A stretch of 64,000 bases of DNA from Conus ventricosus. Lineage: Eukaryota > Mollusca > Gastropoda > Neogastropoda > Conidae. Each line of letters opens with the position of its first letter. Positions within the stretch are counted from its first letter, which is position 1. The notes below the pieces were generated by a model that was not told the origin of the DNA, made no database searches, and worked only from the letters and a program-made list of their open reading frames with translations. Made by a program: the position numbers and the translations under genes. The DNA is taken from positions 45,211,184-45,275,183 of the forward strand of contig CM031611.1 in the NCBI GenBank assembly GCA_018398815.1, written 5' to 3'. This document shows positions 12,709 to 25,500 of the stretch, piece after piece.

Positions 12709-14734
12709 TAAAACAAAGAAAGATAATTCTTGCTTGTGTGATCAAAGTGTACTGAAAATCTATGACCCACTAGATTTCATTTGCCGTTGGTTGAACACTC
12801 CTTGAATCTCTCTCTCTCTCTCTCTATATATATATAATCATGAATCATTACAGTGAATGTTAATTCTCAGCCCCTCGGAGACGTCTTTTATAAAGCTAAC
12901 AGTGAATTTCAGTAAGGAACGCCTTTTTGAACAGTTTCCAGTATAAGAATTCCTTTTAAATAAGGAACAGTTTCACCCGTGTTCCCCAGTAATAAGTAGT
13001 CTGTCGCATTCCAGTCTCAAGAACCTAATCTCAATGACTGTTGTCGTGTGATTTCTCAGTTTCTTTCCGGTCAGAGAGAGAAAGAGGGGGAGAGAGAGAG
13101 TAATCGAATGATATGCAAGATATGAGATAATGATGATAAATGATAAATTAGACAGATGAAGGTCCAGTCTATATTTTGTAACTGTAAAGTTGTCGCTTCT
13201 GTAGATTCCTATATTCTGTACCTGCATTGCAAAGTTCAGCTGTTATCGTTAATCTCAAATATTGACGATTGAATCCGAATCCGCACAGTATTAGTTCAAA
13301 ATGATTCAGGGGAGATGACTCGGTATCAGCAGAGATTTTGGCCTATGTTATTTGGTAAGTTTACTTCTTTCATGGTGCCACTTTAAATATGAACATTCGA
13401 TATTTTGTTAGAATTTAAAAAAAAAAAAAAAGAAAAAAAATGAAAATAGAAAAGGAGAGAGACAGAGATTTTCTTTATCAGAAACAGTATAGCTGGTACA
13501 TAGGGATGTTGATGCACTGCACGAGTACGATGTCTGCAAGCCTAAACAATTTCACATCTATTCCCGCCTCGCTCTTCTCCCCACGCCCCCTCCAACTCCT
13601 CCCAAACGACTACATTGGTGCTACGAATTGATTGAATAATATTAGCGATTGTGCAATTAGCAATTGTGTCCATGAGCAGCCTCGTGGAATTGTTGAAATA
13701 ACACCAAGGTGTTGTGTACAAGTCTTCTTCTGCAGCTGACAGGAAACTGATACAAAAGAGTGAAGAGATTATATTGCTGTCAAAAGGAACTTAAATGTCA
13801 ATTTTCAAGATTTCTTCTCAAGTATCTCTTATTTCTGAAAACACACCGTTCCTAGGGCCGTTTGATATAATTCAACTGTCTTAAGAATCTTACATTGCGA
13901 AGTTCAAGGACTGAGACGAGTGTCGTTAAGTTTTGTTTTCCTTTCAAATTTCATTATACCTAGGCATCCAGTAACCATGGCTGCCATCCTCCATACCCCC
14001 CCCCCCCCCCCCCCCCCCCCCTCTCTCTCTCTCTCTCCTCTGTTCTTTTCTGATCTCGTTTTGTTTAAAGAATGAAAGAGGAATAAGTGTTTTGAGTTCA
14101 GTGCATTTCAGTTGAATTATGAATAGCGGTCTTTGTGTAAACTCAACCATGCTTCTGAAAAATAAACTGACAAATACCTTGTAGTCTATTGAGTGTGAAA
14201 CAGGTAACCAGTGGAAATGTGATCCGATTTAATAGCTCTGAAGAGTCTGGCAAGATTACTCAGGATTTGTAAGTCTAACCTTGGGACTGCCGAGGTCAAG
14301 ACATGAGATGGGTGTGGGTGAACTGGAATATGAGGAATGGGAGTTGTGGGCCGAGATGGAAAGCAAGACAGAAAAATAAGGAAGGTACAAGGCTAGAGGT
14401 CATTAAAAATAACTCAGTTATTCATTTGGATGAAATGCAGTATGTGCACAGACACTGGAAACTTGTTCACCATCAAGCTCAGTTCAGTATAGACTGTTCA
14501 TCCTGAGGCATGCCACCATCAGTCAAGACCCAGGTTCTCGAAGTATATGCCAGGTTTATCCACAGAGGATTTAAGTGTTAGATGTTGTCATCTGTGTGTA
14601 ATTGCTGGGCTGTAATGAATAAGATACGGTGCACCAAGTTTCGTTCCACAGAGGAAAATGAGAGTTCAGCGACCGACTATTGAATGTGCCATTGGTCAGC
14701 TTCCTTGGGAATACGTGGGAGTTCAGAGTGTATG

Positions 14735-14754
14735 AGCGTGTATGTGCGTGTGTG

Positions 14755-14796
<42 letters not shown>

Positions 14797-15080
14797 CATG
14801 CCTGAGTTCTTACATGAAGTGGGAAGAGCTTGGACGTATTCGGCAGTGTGAAGTTATTTGAAGTCAATGCATGCAGGAAGACTGTTCTCGATACTCTGTT
14901 GACTGCAACAAGGCACACCTGTGTGTGTATGTATGAGTGTGTGTGTGTATGTATATGTGTGTGTATGCGTGTGTGTGTGTGTGTGTATGCATGCATGTGT
15001 GTGTGTATGCATGCGGTGTGTGTGTGTGCGTGTGTGTGCATGTATGTTTGTTTGTGCATACATAAGTGTGTGTGCATGTT
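14735..15080. repeat. Imperfect (TG)n array next to the Tc1-like element
   Basis: Two TG-rich blocks with ATG and CATG interruptions. All frames through it, on both strands, are repeat artefacts (Cys-Val or His-Thr repeats). Confidence 0.9.
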
Positions 15081-15132
15081 TGCACAAGTGTATGTCAAGG
15101 AAAAGCAGCTCTGTAAAGGCTGACTATAAGTA

Positions 15133-16666
15133 TACTGACTTCCATAAAAAACGCGAAAATTTGAAAGGCTATTTTTCGGGTGAAAAGGGGTGAATATACA
15201 ATATTGAACCATTGTGGCAAGTTGTTTGGGTCCAAGACTCACGTGCAGTGAAAAAATTGTGTGAGCAACACATCATTCCTGGCATTGGAGGGTCAACAAA
15301 AATGGCAAACTGGTTGCTGCATGTGAGGCACGTGCACACCATGCAGAGCAAAGTTAACCAGCCACAAGTTCGCAGGCATGCAGCCTTTATAAAGCCGCGC
15401 TACAAGGTTCAGGTAACGACTTGCCGTCTGAGCGCTACAGAGATGCCAAGACTACGAGCAGAGGAATGCAATCGTGCCCTAGGCCATCTGGAGGCTGGTG
15501 TGGATGCCAGGCAGGTCGCCAACATCTTTAACGTCCACATCTCGACCATCTATCGTCTGCAGAACCGCATGCGAGTCACTGGTACCACTGATGATCGTCC
15601 CCGGCCAAGCCGTCCTTGGGTCACCACACAAAGAGAGGATCGCCATCTTGTTCAAACCCATCTGCGGGACAGGCGGCAAACAGCCGCTAACACTGCTCGA
15701 CAGGTGCCTGGGAATCTCCAGCAATGAATCAGCCTCAACACTATGCGGCGGCATCTTCAGGAGAACGGGCTGGCATGTAGGCGTCCTCACAGAGGTCCGG
15801 TACTGACACTAAGACACCGGCAGGACGGGCTGCAGTGGGCACAAGCCCGAATCAACTGGTGCAGGCAGCAGTGGGGATGCATACTGTTCTCAGATGAGAG
15901 CCGTTTTTGTATTGACATGGCTGACAGTCGTGTCAGAATATGGCGTCGACCTGGTGAACGCTATGCTGACTCCTGTGTGGTAGAGCGGAACCCTGGGGAG
16001 GCCCGAACGTTATGATATGGGGTGCAAATGGCATTAACCACGCCATAGGACCAGTCATCTTTCAGAACATTGGTCCTGGTCGCGGACAGGGTGTCAATGC
16101 ACAGCACTACATCAACCAGGTGCTCAGACCCCATGTCGATCTTTTTTTTGTGCAACACCCAAACTGGACATTCCAACAGGACAAGACCACACACCGCCAG
16201 GGCCACCCAGCAATTTCTTCAGCATAACAACGTCAATGTGCTGCCCTGGCCAGCCCTCAGTCCCGATTTAAACCCAATAGAACATTTTTGGGATGAACTT
16301 GGCAGACGGTTGGACCTCCTGCGTCCACGACCAGCAACAGCGGCTCAACTTCACCAGGCCATCGTCCATGTGTGGGCTGGTGTGCCAAGGGGACGCATCA
16401 ACCACCTGGTCCACTCAATGAGCCGCAGGTGTCAAGCAGTTGTCAACGCAAATGGTGGCCACACACGGTATTAGGACTTCAAGCTGGTTTGTCACGTGAC
16501 CTTGGATTTTCCACACAAAAGACATTGCTGATGACATTTTCACACATTACCTGTGTAATGAATCAAATCACGTTGAATTCTCGCTTCCACTGTACAATTG
16601 TGACCAATAAAATTCACCCCCAACCTTCAGCTTGTTTTGTTTTCGCCTTTTTTATGGAAGTCAGTA
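15133..16666 (+). mobile_element. Tc1/mariner-class (Tc1-like) DNA transposon
   Basis: Terminal inverted repeats of about 28 bp, beginning TACTGACTTCCATAAAAAA, lie at 15133 and, inverted, end at 16666. Both ends are flanked by TA (15131-15132 and 16667-16668), the duplicated target expected for this superfamily. Total length is 1534 bp, normal for a full-length Tc1-like element. The termini look complete, but the transposase frame is broken. Confidence 0.93.
15443..16474 (+). pseudogene. Tc1-like transposase, frame-broken
   Basis: The protein is spread over four reading-frame segments. The N-terminal part (from ATG 15443) has a helix-turn-helix region (ARQVANIFNVHISTIYRLQN) followed by a basic linker. 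The middle part (from ~15740) has the first catalytic Asp in ILFSDESRF and then WGANGINHAIGPVIF. The third segment carries NWTFQQD with the second Asp. The last segment has LSPDLNPIEHFWDEL with the catalytic Glu. The spacing between the second Asp and the Glu is about 34, the DD34E signature of Tc1. It stops at 16474. At least three indels interrupt it, near 15725, 16010 and 16187, so no active enzyme is encoded as read. Confidence 0.9.
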
Positions 16667-16669
16667 TAT

Positions 16670-19222
16670 GTAGACCATACACTTTGTTGTGTATTGCACT
16701 AAAAATGGCTAAAATGAGGACAATTTCTGAAGCACCCATCTTAGAAATACAGTAATAATGTTATGCACTGGCAGTTCATACATATGCAGGTGACACACGC
16801 ACACACAACCAAACACATGTAGAGCTCATTTACATACCAGCCATGAGTGCAAGTGACGGACAATTGCTAAGTATTTTCCATGCGGTATTCTGCAACTATC
16901 TTTTGAACAGGTAAAACATTTTACAGCGGACTTTTTGAAAATCTTGGTCAGAGATGCCCCCACCCCTGGATGTGATTTTTTAGTTTCTGAAGCATTTTTC
17001 TAAGATTTTAAGGGAGAAAGATTTTAAACCAATTTCAGTGGGTTTTTTTTTTATTTTTTACTGTGACTAAATGACAGCCATGGCATAGTCCTTTGCGATT
17101 GGCTGGGCTTTAAACAACATGAACTGAAATGAAAGTGGAGAAGGAATAATCATGACGTAGTATGAAATGGAATAACTTTGCGAGTGTTGTGCAAAGTGAA
17201 AATGGAATTCAACAAACATGATCAGAGGAAGAATGGAAGGAGTGGGCAGAAAGAGAAATGGGTGCTTAACCTACAGTACATTTTACCTGAATCCAATACT
17301 TGATTTTGACCCAATGCATGTGCTGGCAAACATATACCACACTCTCGCATACAAACGACAGTTTACTGATTAACTGCACACATTTATTCTGTATAATAGA
17401 TCTACACACAAAAAAAACTAATAGTTGATTAATGGAAAGCCTTAATCATGTCAATATTTCTACAGGAAATAAAAGAAACATGTCGTACACAACCATTTCT
17501 TTGGATTAGAACTGCAGAACTTGCACAAACAAAAAAGTTAAAAAGAAAAACATGGCATACAATGGCCAAACTGAATGCGCAATCATTCAGATCTTTGTGC
17601 CTTTCAACGCTGTTCCTCCAATATCCATCAACATGCAGACCACACCTGATACATAGGACTAGTGATTGTAGGTCTTTCGCACCGCTTACCAATGCTGATT
17701 TTCTCTCCAAGTTTCCACGCCAATCGCTCGAACAATAACTATGGAAATAATGGGAAACTGTTTTTTGATGCTGTGCACCGTTTTGAGTGGACGAGTGCAT
17801 TTCAAACCAATCGTTACCATAAAATGAGTAAAAGCACTAGTTCACAAAAAAAGTAAAACTGAAGTTGCTGATATACCCAACCATGTTCCTCCCTCCCCTC
17901 TTTTCAGCAAAAGTTCCACGAAATGGAAACCCAGATATCACAGTCGTGTTTGATGTAAAATGCAACCAGGTTGAATGACGCGGGAAGCCAGCAAAAGAAA
18001 AGAGGGGGAACATACGATTTAATACTGAAACAAACGAACGCAACGCTGAAGAGAATACAGGAGTTCAGTGACAAATGGGTCAGAACGTGGGGGGGTAGAG
18101 AACATTGCAGGTTTCAACCACTGCATGCCAAGCAATTGCAAACTGGGGTCAAACTAGGTGAATAACGCCAACCATTTCCCACACATGATTGCCAAAGGAA
18201 GAACGAGGGTTACACAGCGACTATATGGATTAACAGGTGCATAATGTTATGAGAAAAAACTGTATAAAAACGTCGCGTAGATTCATTTTGCACAAAAATT
18301 AACCTGGACGGAATTTGTGGGAAAGGCTTCGCCAGTCCACCGAGTACATTTTTTCACAAATGTTTAACACTGCCTAAAACACAACACATGAAAGTCGGTC
18401 GTTTCAAATAATTTTAAAAAAAATCCTGACACCATTTGCTTCACCCTGCTCCAGTCTGAATGCAAGTGCGATGCAGAAATTTCACATGATCATGACAAAC
18501 TTCAGATGGAAATCCATGTGCTTGTAAATAAGCTGTCGACTTTGCATAGAAGCAGCAGTAACCATGCTAAATGATTTGCAACGATTCATTTATCACAGTT
18601 GGTGCTCTTATGTAATTGGTACAAGGCTTACAAACACAAACTCCTCTCTCGGGGAAAACAAAGCTTTCAGTAGTTAGCTTGCACATGACTGACTGATAGT
18701 GCCGTGACTTCTTCGAATGGGTGTAAGCGAAAATGCTCATTTCATGCACAACAGTTGCAAATAACTGCCAGTCTTCCTTTCCAAGTGTATCACAGATAAA
18801 CCAACAGTCTTAAGATAGCAACATGTCAACAGTCTTCAGCACAAATACTTCTACACAATCATGTACAGCAGACTACACTCTGTTGATCCTGGTCTATTCA
18901 GCAGTCTATGACAGTCTTACAAATTAAAAAAAAAACAGAAAATAGATAACGCAGGACATCACTAACATGTTCATCATCAACATTGTCACTGCATAAGAAG
19001 CTAAGTCTACATCACAGCATAAAGTTAACTTCCAGACAAAACCACCTGAAAACGAGTTCACTAGAAAAAAAAACTCAATACTTTTAAGTTTTAAAGAAGT
19101 AAATCAAAACTCAACACACTTCCAAGTATTAAAGAAGGAAATCAAAACCATGGAAATAAATAGAACATTGGAGGGACATCAGATTTTTGCAACAGGAGAG
19201 ACTGGAGTGGTTCCCGCCATGT
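16670..19222. other. DNA downstream of CROCC; 3' UTR plus intergenic
   Basis: No conserved coding sequence was found. The part nearest 19222 should be the CROCC 3' UTR. A minus-strand AATAAA (plus tttatt, 17383-17388) is a possible poly(A) signal 1.8 kb past the stop, but nearer unrecognised signals cannot be excluded. Confidence 0.45.
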
Positions 19223-19536
19223 CTAGGGCTTCAGTTTGCGGCGCAGGATGGGGCTGCGTGGACTTCGCACCACAACGGAGCTCAACCGGCCAGGGGACAC
19301 CGTGCTGATGGGGATCGGTGGCGCCGACTGTACCCGCTCAGGTCCAGACTCTCATCCAGCTTGCGTGTCTCGTGCTCCAGCAGCAGAGGTCAAGGTTGCT
19401 GTCACGCCCCACAGTGGTCGGGAGTTGTCGAGGACGCTTCGCAGGTCGCGGATGTCCTCTCCACCTTGATGGACTTGGTGAAGTACTGCTGGCGGCGACG
19501 CAGCTCTTGGGCCAGCTGGTCCTTCAGGGTGTGGAC
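19223..19536 (-). CDS. CROCC: CROCC last coding exon and stop
   Basis: The acceptor is TTTCAG. It encodes [20 protein letters not shown], then in shifted frames [34 protein letters not shown] and finally a basic Ser/Pro tail [24 protein letters not shown]. It stops at TAG (plus-strand cta, 19223-19225). At least three small indels are needed. The L.GQL.QELRR start matches the vertebrate C-terminal end; the Ser/Pro tail is longer than the human tail I recall. Confidence 0.85.
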
Positions 19537-22500
19537 CTGAAAGATGCATACACTGACAAGTCACGGGTACTTCTAGAGCTTGGCCTTTTACATTCATGTT
19601 ACACACACACCCATACACACAGGGGCAAGCACATGGACCCCCTTCCCCTCACACCTTTCAGGATAAAACAAAATGAAAAAGCAAACTGGAAAATAAAAGA
19701 TCACAACTGCATTCATTTTCAGCCGTCCACAGAAAAAACCAAAAGGGTGGGCAAAATGAACTTAATGCCGACAATTCGTTTTACACATCCCACCTAATGC
19801 AGAAATTGAAAGAGTTGGCTTCACTCATCCCTAGTCCTCTCAGGAATTAACCTGAACACCAAGTTGCTAATGTGAAACACAAGGACTGGATGACGGAACA
19901 ATCAACCCCATTTATGTGCAAGTAGAAAGACTACACGCTGCTTCTCTTCAAACAAATGAGAAAATCTTTTTGCCCTTTTTTTTTTTGTGTCGAAAAGACA
20001 CACCAATGCAAAGAATGACATGACAATGTCCTCGAGTCACTTTCAACAAATCAGGTACACACTTGGGGCAGCATCACCTGAAGGCAACAGACCGTGGACA
20101 CTGAAACCTGATCACATTACGCTTCTCCCAGTGAATGCTCCCTCTCTCCTGTGTTACCTGTTCCTCCAGACCCTTGATTTTCTGGCGGTGTGCTCGTTCC
20201 CTGGCCTCCAGCAGCTTCTCAGCCTGGATCTGGCACTGCGCAGTCTGTCCGTCTCCATCTCCGTCTCTGCTCGGTGGCGCGTGTTCACATCGACCAACCT
20301 GAGGACAAAAGCCCGGGTTAAACCCACACTGAACGTCTCCGTGAATTCAGCGACAGTGGGGATGTATGGGAGTGCAGTTGTGTATGTTTAATAACACATT
20401 ATTAGGACATTGATACTAAAACATGAGCTTCTTACACGGGCAAAAATGTCTATAAAATAGTTTTCTCCTGCAGTCAGAAATTATAACTGATATTACTGCA
20501 TACAGATACTCATTCACCCATCTTTGGCCTGGTACAATGCTAAGTGGACATACACAGAATATCCTTCACACATGCTCTTTCACTTAGCATTGCACTGAAG
20601 TGATTTTTGGGCCGCCACAGGCAGTTTCAAGTTGTTTCCACTTGCAGACATCTTTTTCTGTAACTCTGTTGGACAGCATAAGGTGAGGCAGACGATCCTT
20701 TTGATTTGGACATCAGAAAAAAGTTTGAACAAGATGCCATCATGTGCTTGCAGGTTCGATAACAAGTTTTTGTCTCTCTTTTTTTTTTTTTGTAAACCCA
20801 CCATGCCAAGGCCCCCCAGCTTCACCTCCTTTATGGAACTGTAAATTATTGGTATTTCTTTCCCTTACTTCTAGTCTACACAGACTTTATCCTGGGTTTT
20901 TTTTCCAACCGACACAAGGAAATGATTATAATGAAGAATATCCTACCCTCAGATGGCAGAAATCTGTATAGTACGCCTAATGAGTCCTGACACAAGGAAA
21001 TGATTATAATGAAGAATATCCTACCCTCAGATGGCAGAAATCTGTATAGTACGCCTAATGAGTCCTGACACAAGGAAATGATTATAATGAAGAATATCCT
21101 ACCCTCAGATGGCAGAAATCTGTATAGTACGCCTAATGAGTCTTTTTTTATGTCCGTTCTGAGAGTGTTTTTGATTTATTTGCTCTTTTATTGGACAATC
21201 TGGATGCAATTTCTGATGTTTTTCTGTAAATTTGGTCAGCACACAGCTCATAAAATTCCATTAGCTGCAAAAGGATAAAAGAAGAGAAAAAAAGAATGTA
21301 ATATAATTAGAATCTAATGATGAATATAATTTGTCATCATCCATGGACTCCCTTCCCCCCATCTCTCTCTGTACTCATTACCAAGGCCTTCCATCATTAC
21401 ACTTTCAGTCCCTCTTCACTACTGTTTCCATACACAACACACAGGAAAACAGCTATTTCACATTTTGCAATCGGAATTGTACTGCATGCTTCTGTTTCAG
21501 TTTGATTAGTGTCCAGCTGAACATACCTCCACCCCTCCCTTCAGGCTGTTAGTACATAGGAAAAGGAAAACCCACAATAGCAATATCTACATAGTATTTA
21601 TGTCGGTTTTTGACAGCTAAACTACTTATATCCTATAGTGGATAAACTGGTTTGGCACCCAGCATTTCATCCCCCCCGAGATTAAAATAATGCAGGATCA
21701 AAAGGTACCATGAAAAAGACTATGGTTATTATGCAGAGCCACATGAACAGCTGAAGACCATTCTGAACAAAAATAACAGAATCATAGCCTGGCTGTCGGA
21801 CTACATTCAGAAAGCTGGTGTATCAGGAATCATAAACAGTAAAAAGAGTGCAGACTTTTCACTGCAAACTGGTGAACGGACCACAGGCATAACAAAGAAA
21901 GGCAGTCGGGTAGTGATGAAAAAACACTGAATTTCAGGAAGGTTGGGATACATATTATAGTGAAACTGCCAATAACATCTTCACTGGGCACTGAACTGCA
22001 TGCTGCTACACTGGAGATGCAAAACCCAAACGGTGGTGTTTTCAGATGACAGATTTGGTGAATATTACTTTTAATGAAAATAAGAACACATAAAAAGTGA
22101 TAAAAACAGGAGACAGACAGGACATGCTGATCGTGAAAGATTTCAAAACAGCACTCTCATTGTGTGACAAATGGACACTTAACATTGACTCAAAGACCGA
22201 TAGATAATACAACCACCCATTCAGTGATAAACGAACACAAAATACCGACTGAAAGGTGATACAACAATCCAATACATTTACCTCTGGAGATGATCCTCAC
22301 ATAACTCTTTAATGCTATAAACAATAGGAAAGAAAAAAAAGAGTGTAAAGAACATGGCTGCATAGTTATTATCCGACAGATGTGCAGCACCAATATTACA
22401 GTCATACTGCATCAATATGCAGTGTTTCACGACACATGGAATAGAGAAACCCGTCTTTCACAATGAGAAAATCTTTGACAGAATTGGAACCACAGACTAA

Positions 22501-25500
22501 TACACTTAATCAACTGAAGCAGGCCTTCCCAACCACCACCCTGCATTGTAATACCAGTCAGAAATCCGCAGGGGGAGCCAGAGAAAATGTGATCAGTGAT
22601 ATTCAGGTTGTGAAGAAACAGCTCACCGCAAGCAAAGCATGAACAAAAATGCATAGTGGCTGCGAAAAGAAGAATTTCCTGAAGAGCTAAAAACAAGCTA
22701 TTATGCTTCGTTAATACATCATCCTATATATTATTGGTTATATTGAGGCCATGTCTTTGTCATGACCAATAGGGTTGTTAAGGCGGTTGAAGTGACCATT
22801 ATGATTCAAAGGGACATGAAGGAATGCTCAGCAGAATCCATCTTCTTTCCAAACGTCCTGATGCATGATGTCTAATTGTTTGCTGCTGCCATTACCAGTT
22901 AAACGGCAAAAATTACCAGACTTCTAACATGAATGTGACGTCCCGCAGGTACATACACACAGAAGTATGTATAACCACTAGCAGCTAGCTCAATACATCT
23001 ACCCAGGAGACAGGGAAACCCAGCATCCACACTGCCTTGCTGACGAGCTTGTGACCCTCTGACAGGGCCCAGTTTCTGCCATTGTGCTATGACATCTTCA
23101 TTCAGTTCCAGACAAGACAAATCAAGTTGTTGATTCACTTTTGTAGGTTGCACAGTGGCTATGACCATATACATAATCCTTCTACTTTCAACATTAGACA
23201 CCAAAAAAAAAAAACTTTTACAGAAGACATGGCAAAAACAAATCCTGTGTAAAAGATAAAAAAACAAACAACAATGGTTAATAGATCATATTTTGGTTGC
23301 CACTTACTCCTAGTGCATGAATATATACCACGCACAAGTGGTCAGAGACCTCCCAGTTATTCAAATTTGCATGTACCTGCACTGTTTTTTTATATCAAAG
23401 CTGAAGCCTATCGTACAAACACATATCAATGCTGAAACCAAGCGTAAAACTCACACTCTTTGTCAGTTCTATAGGTAATATTGACATCAATAATGAACCA
23501 AGAGCTGTAACTAGACTTGCCTCTGGGCGTGGCGCTGTTCAGCCTCTGCCAGTTGGGCCTGCAGCTGCTGCATACTTCGCTGCAGCTCCACATTCTCCTC
23601 CTCCAGGCGCTGCAGGCTGCGGTCAAAGTTGCTGCGATCGTACAACGTCTTGGTGGCAATCTCCTCGGTCCGCAGCTTCTCTCGCTCCACCTGTGTGACA
23701 GTTTGTTACAGATCGGTATTCTTTGGTTCTGTAAGTAAACTTTGGTACTGTAAGTAATCTGAGCAGTACCAGATACAATCAAACTCAATTTAGATAAAAA
23801 TATTAAGTGTTCAAAGATACTGAAAATAATTTGATTAAAATTGATTACAATCATGAACGCTTCAAAAGGATCAGGACAGGGCCATAAGCTGGGTGCATGG
23901 CATTTTGTAGCAGGCTCAAACAATCTTGTTTTACAATAAGACTATGATATCACCCAGGTTAGAAAGAGAAGTTTTAAAAGACTATTACTTATTTTCATGA
24001 TGGTGGTAATTAGAAAATTCAACTGCAATTACAGGATGGAAACGAACAAACGGAAGAGAAATGACCTGGAGGAAAAGGTCAAAAACGTAAGCGACTGGAA
24101 AGAAACATAGCAACAGGTGGGAAACTAAGTTGCAGGAGACAGCCACAGTAACAGGGGCAAAACATTGTCAGATGAGAAAAACACTGAAACGGGTAAAGAT
24201 CATTGCAACAAGAGAGGAACTAAATGACAGAGTGCAAAGAAATGGGAGAGATACAGGTGACAAACTTTGTAATAGGAGAATAACTAAGTAACAGGAGGTG
24301 ACTAAAAATGAAAAAAACAACAACAAAAAACACAAGCAGCCAAGAACTCCAAAGTAGAAATAAATGACTGAAAAACAGAAGGTAGATAACGTAACTATAG
24401 ACAAAGTTACAGCTGGAAAATTGAATAACAGGAGAGAAACATATTCATTGGAAAGAAACAGTGACAGAAGTGAAACCAGATTACACAGGAGAAATACAGC
24501 AACAGGAGAGAAACTAAATGACAAGAGAAACACAGTAACATAAGAGAAACACAGTAACATAAAAGAAGCTATGTGATAAGAGAAAAACTAGGTACACAAG
24601 AAAAACAGAGCAATACGAGGGAAACAAAGTAACAAGTGAAAAAACATAGTAACAGGCAAGTACGTACAGGAGGGAAACTAGGCAACACAAGAATAACAAA
24701 GCAACAGGTGGTAAACTCAATAACAAGAGAGAAACAAAGTAGTGGAAAGCAGACCAACTAACAGCAAACAGGTGTAAACTCAATAACCAGAGAGAAACAA
24801 AGTAGTGGAAAGCAGACCACCTAACAGCAAACAGGTGTACACTCAATAACAAGAGAGAAACAAAGTAGTGGAAAGCAGACCAACTAACAGCAAACAGGTG
24901 TAAACTCAATAGCAAGAGAGAAACAAAGTAGTGGAAAGCAGACCAACTAACAGCAAACAGGTGTAAACTCAATAACCAGAGAGAAACAAAGTAGTGGAAA
25001 GCAGACCACCTAACAGCAAACAGGTGTAAACTCAATAACGAGAGAAACAAAGTAGTGGAAAGCAGACCACCTAACAGCAAACAGGTGTAAACTCGATAAC
25101 AAGAGAGAAACAAAGTAGTGGAAAGCAGACCACCTAACAGCAAAGATGTAAAGCAACAGCAGATTGGACAGCGAGTCTCAGAGAGAGAAAAAACAAAACA
25201 AAAAACAGGATAAAAACAAAGTTAAAGGTTTGAAACAAACAGAAGGGAAATCAAAGTTACAGAACAAAACAAAAGTACAGAAAGGAAATAAAGCAACAGC
25301 ATGGAAACACAGTAACAGGGGGAGATTAAATGTGACAGACGAAAAATAACAGGACAGAAGACAAAGCTGCAAGGCAGAAAGCCATCCAGTCAATGTGTTC
25401 ACCACGGAACAAAGCCCAACCTTGTCCAGGGTTTTGCGGAGGGCGTTCTTGTCCTTCTCCAGTCTCACTGTGGACCTCTCCACCTCCCGCTTCTCAGTCT

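Larger units (their letters stand above)
11770..15130. other. Intergenic DNA with microsatellites; no gene seen
   Basis: It holds a G run (11999-12030), a T run (12080-12113), a CA/CG repeat (12598-12708), a C run (13998-14021) and a long TG-rich array (14735-15080). The remainder shows no conserved coding sequence on either strand. Confidence 0.7.

Noticed and set aside
14571..15242. 223-codon minus-strand frame rich in His and Thr
   Set aside because: It runs through the (TG)n array; the His-Thr peptide is a dinucleotide-repeat artefact.
24514..25143. 209-codon minus-strand frame with repeated hydrophobic peptide
   Set aside because: Explained by the 63-bp tandem repeat keeping one frame open inside a CROCC intron; no conserved protein and no splice context.
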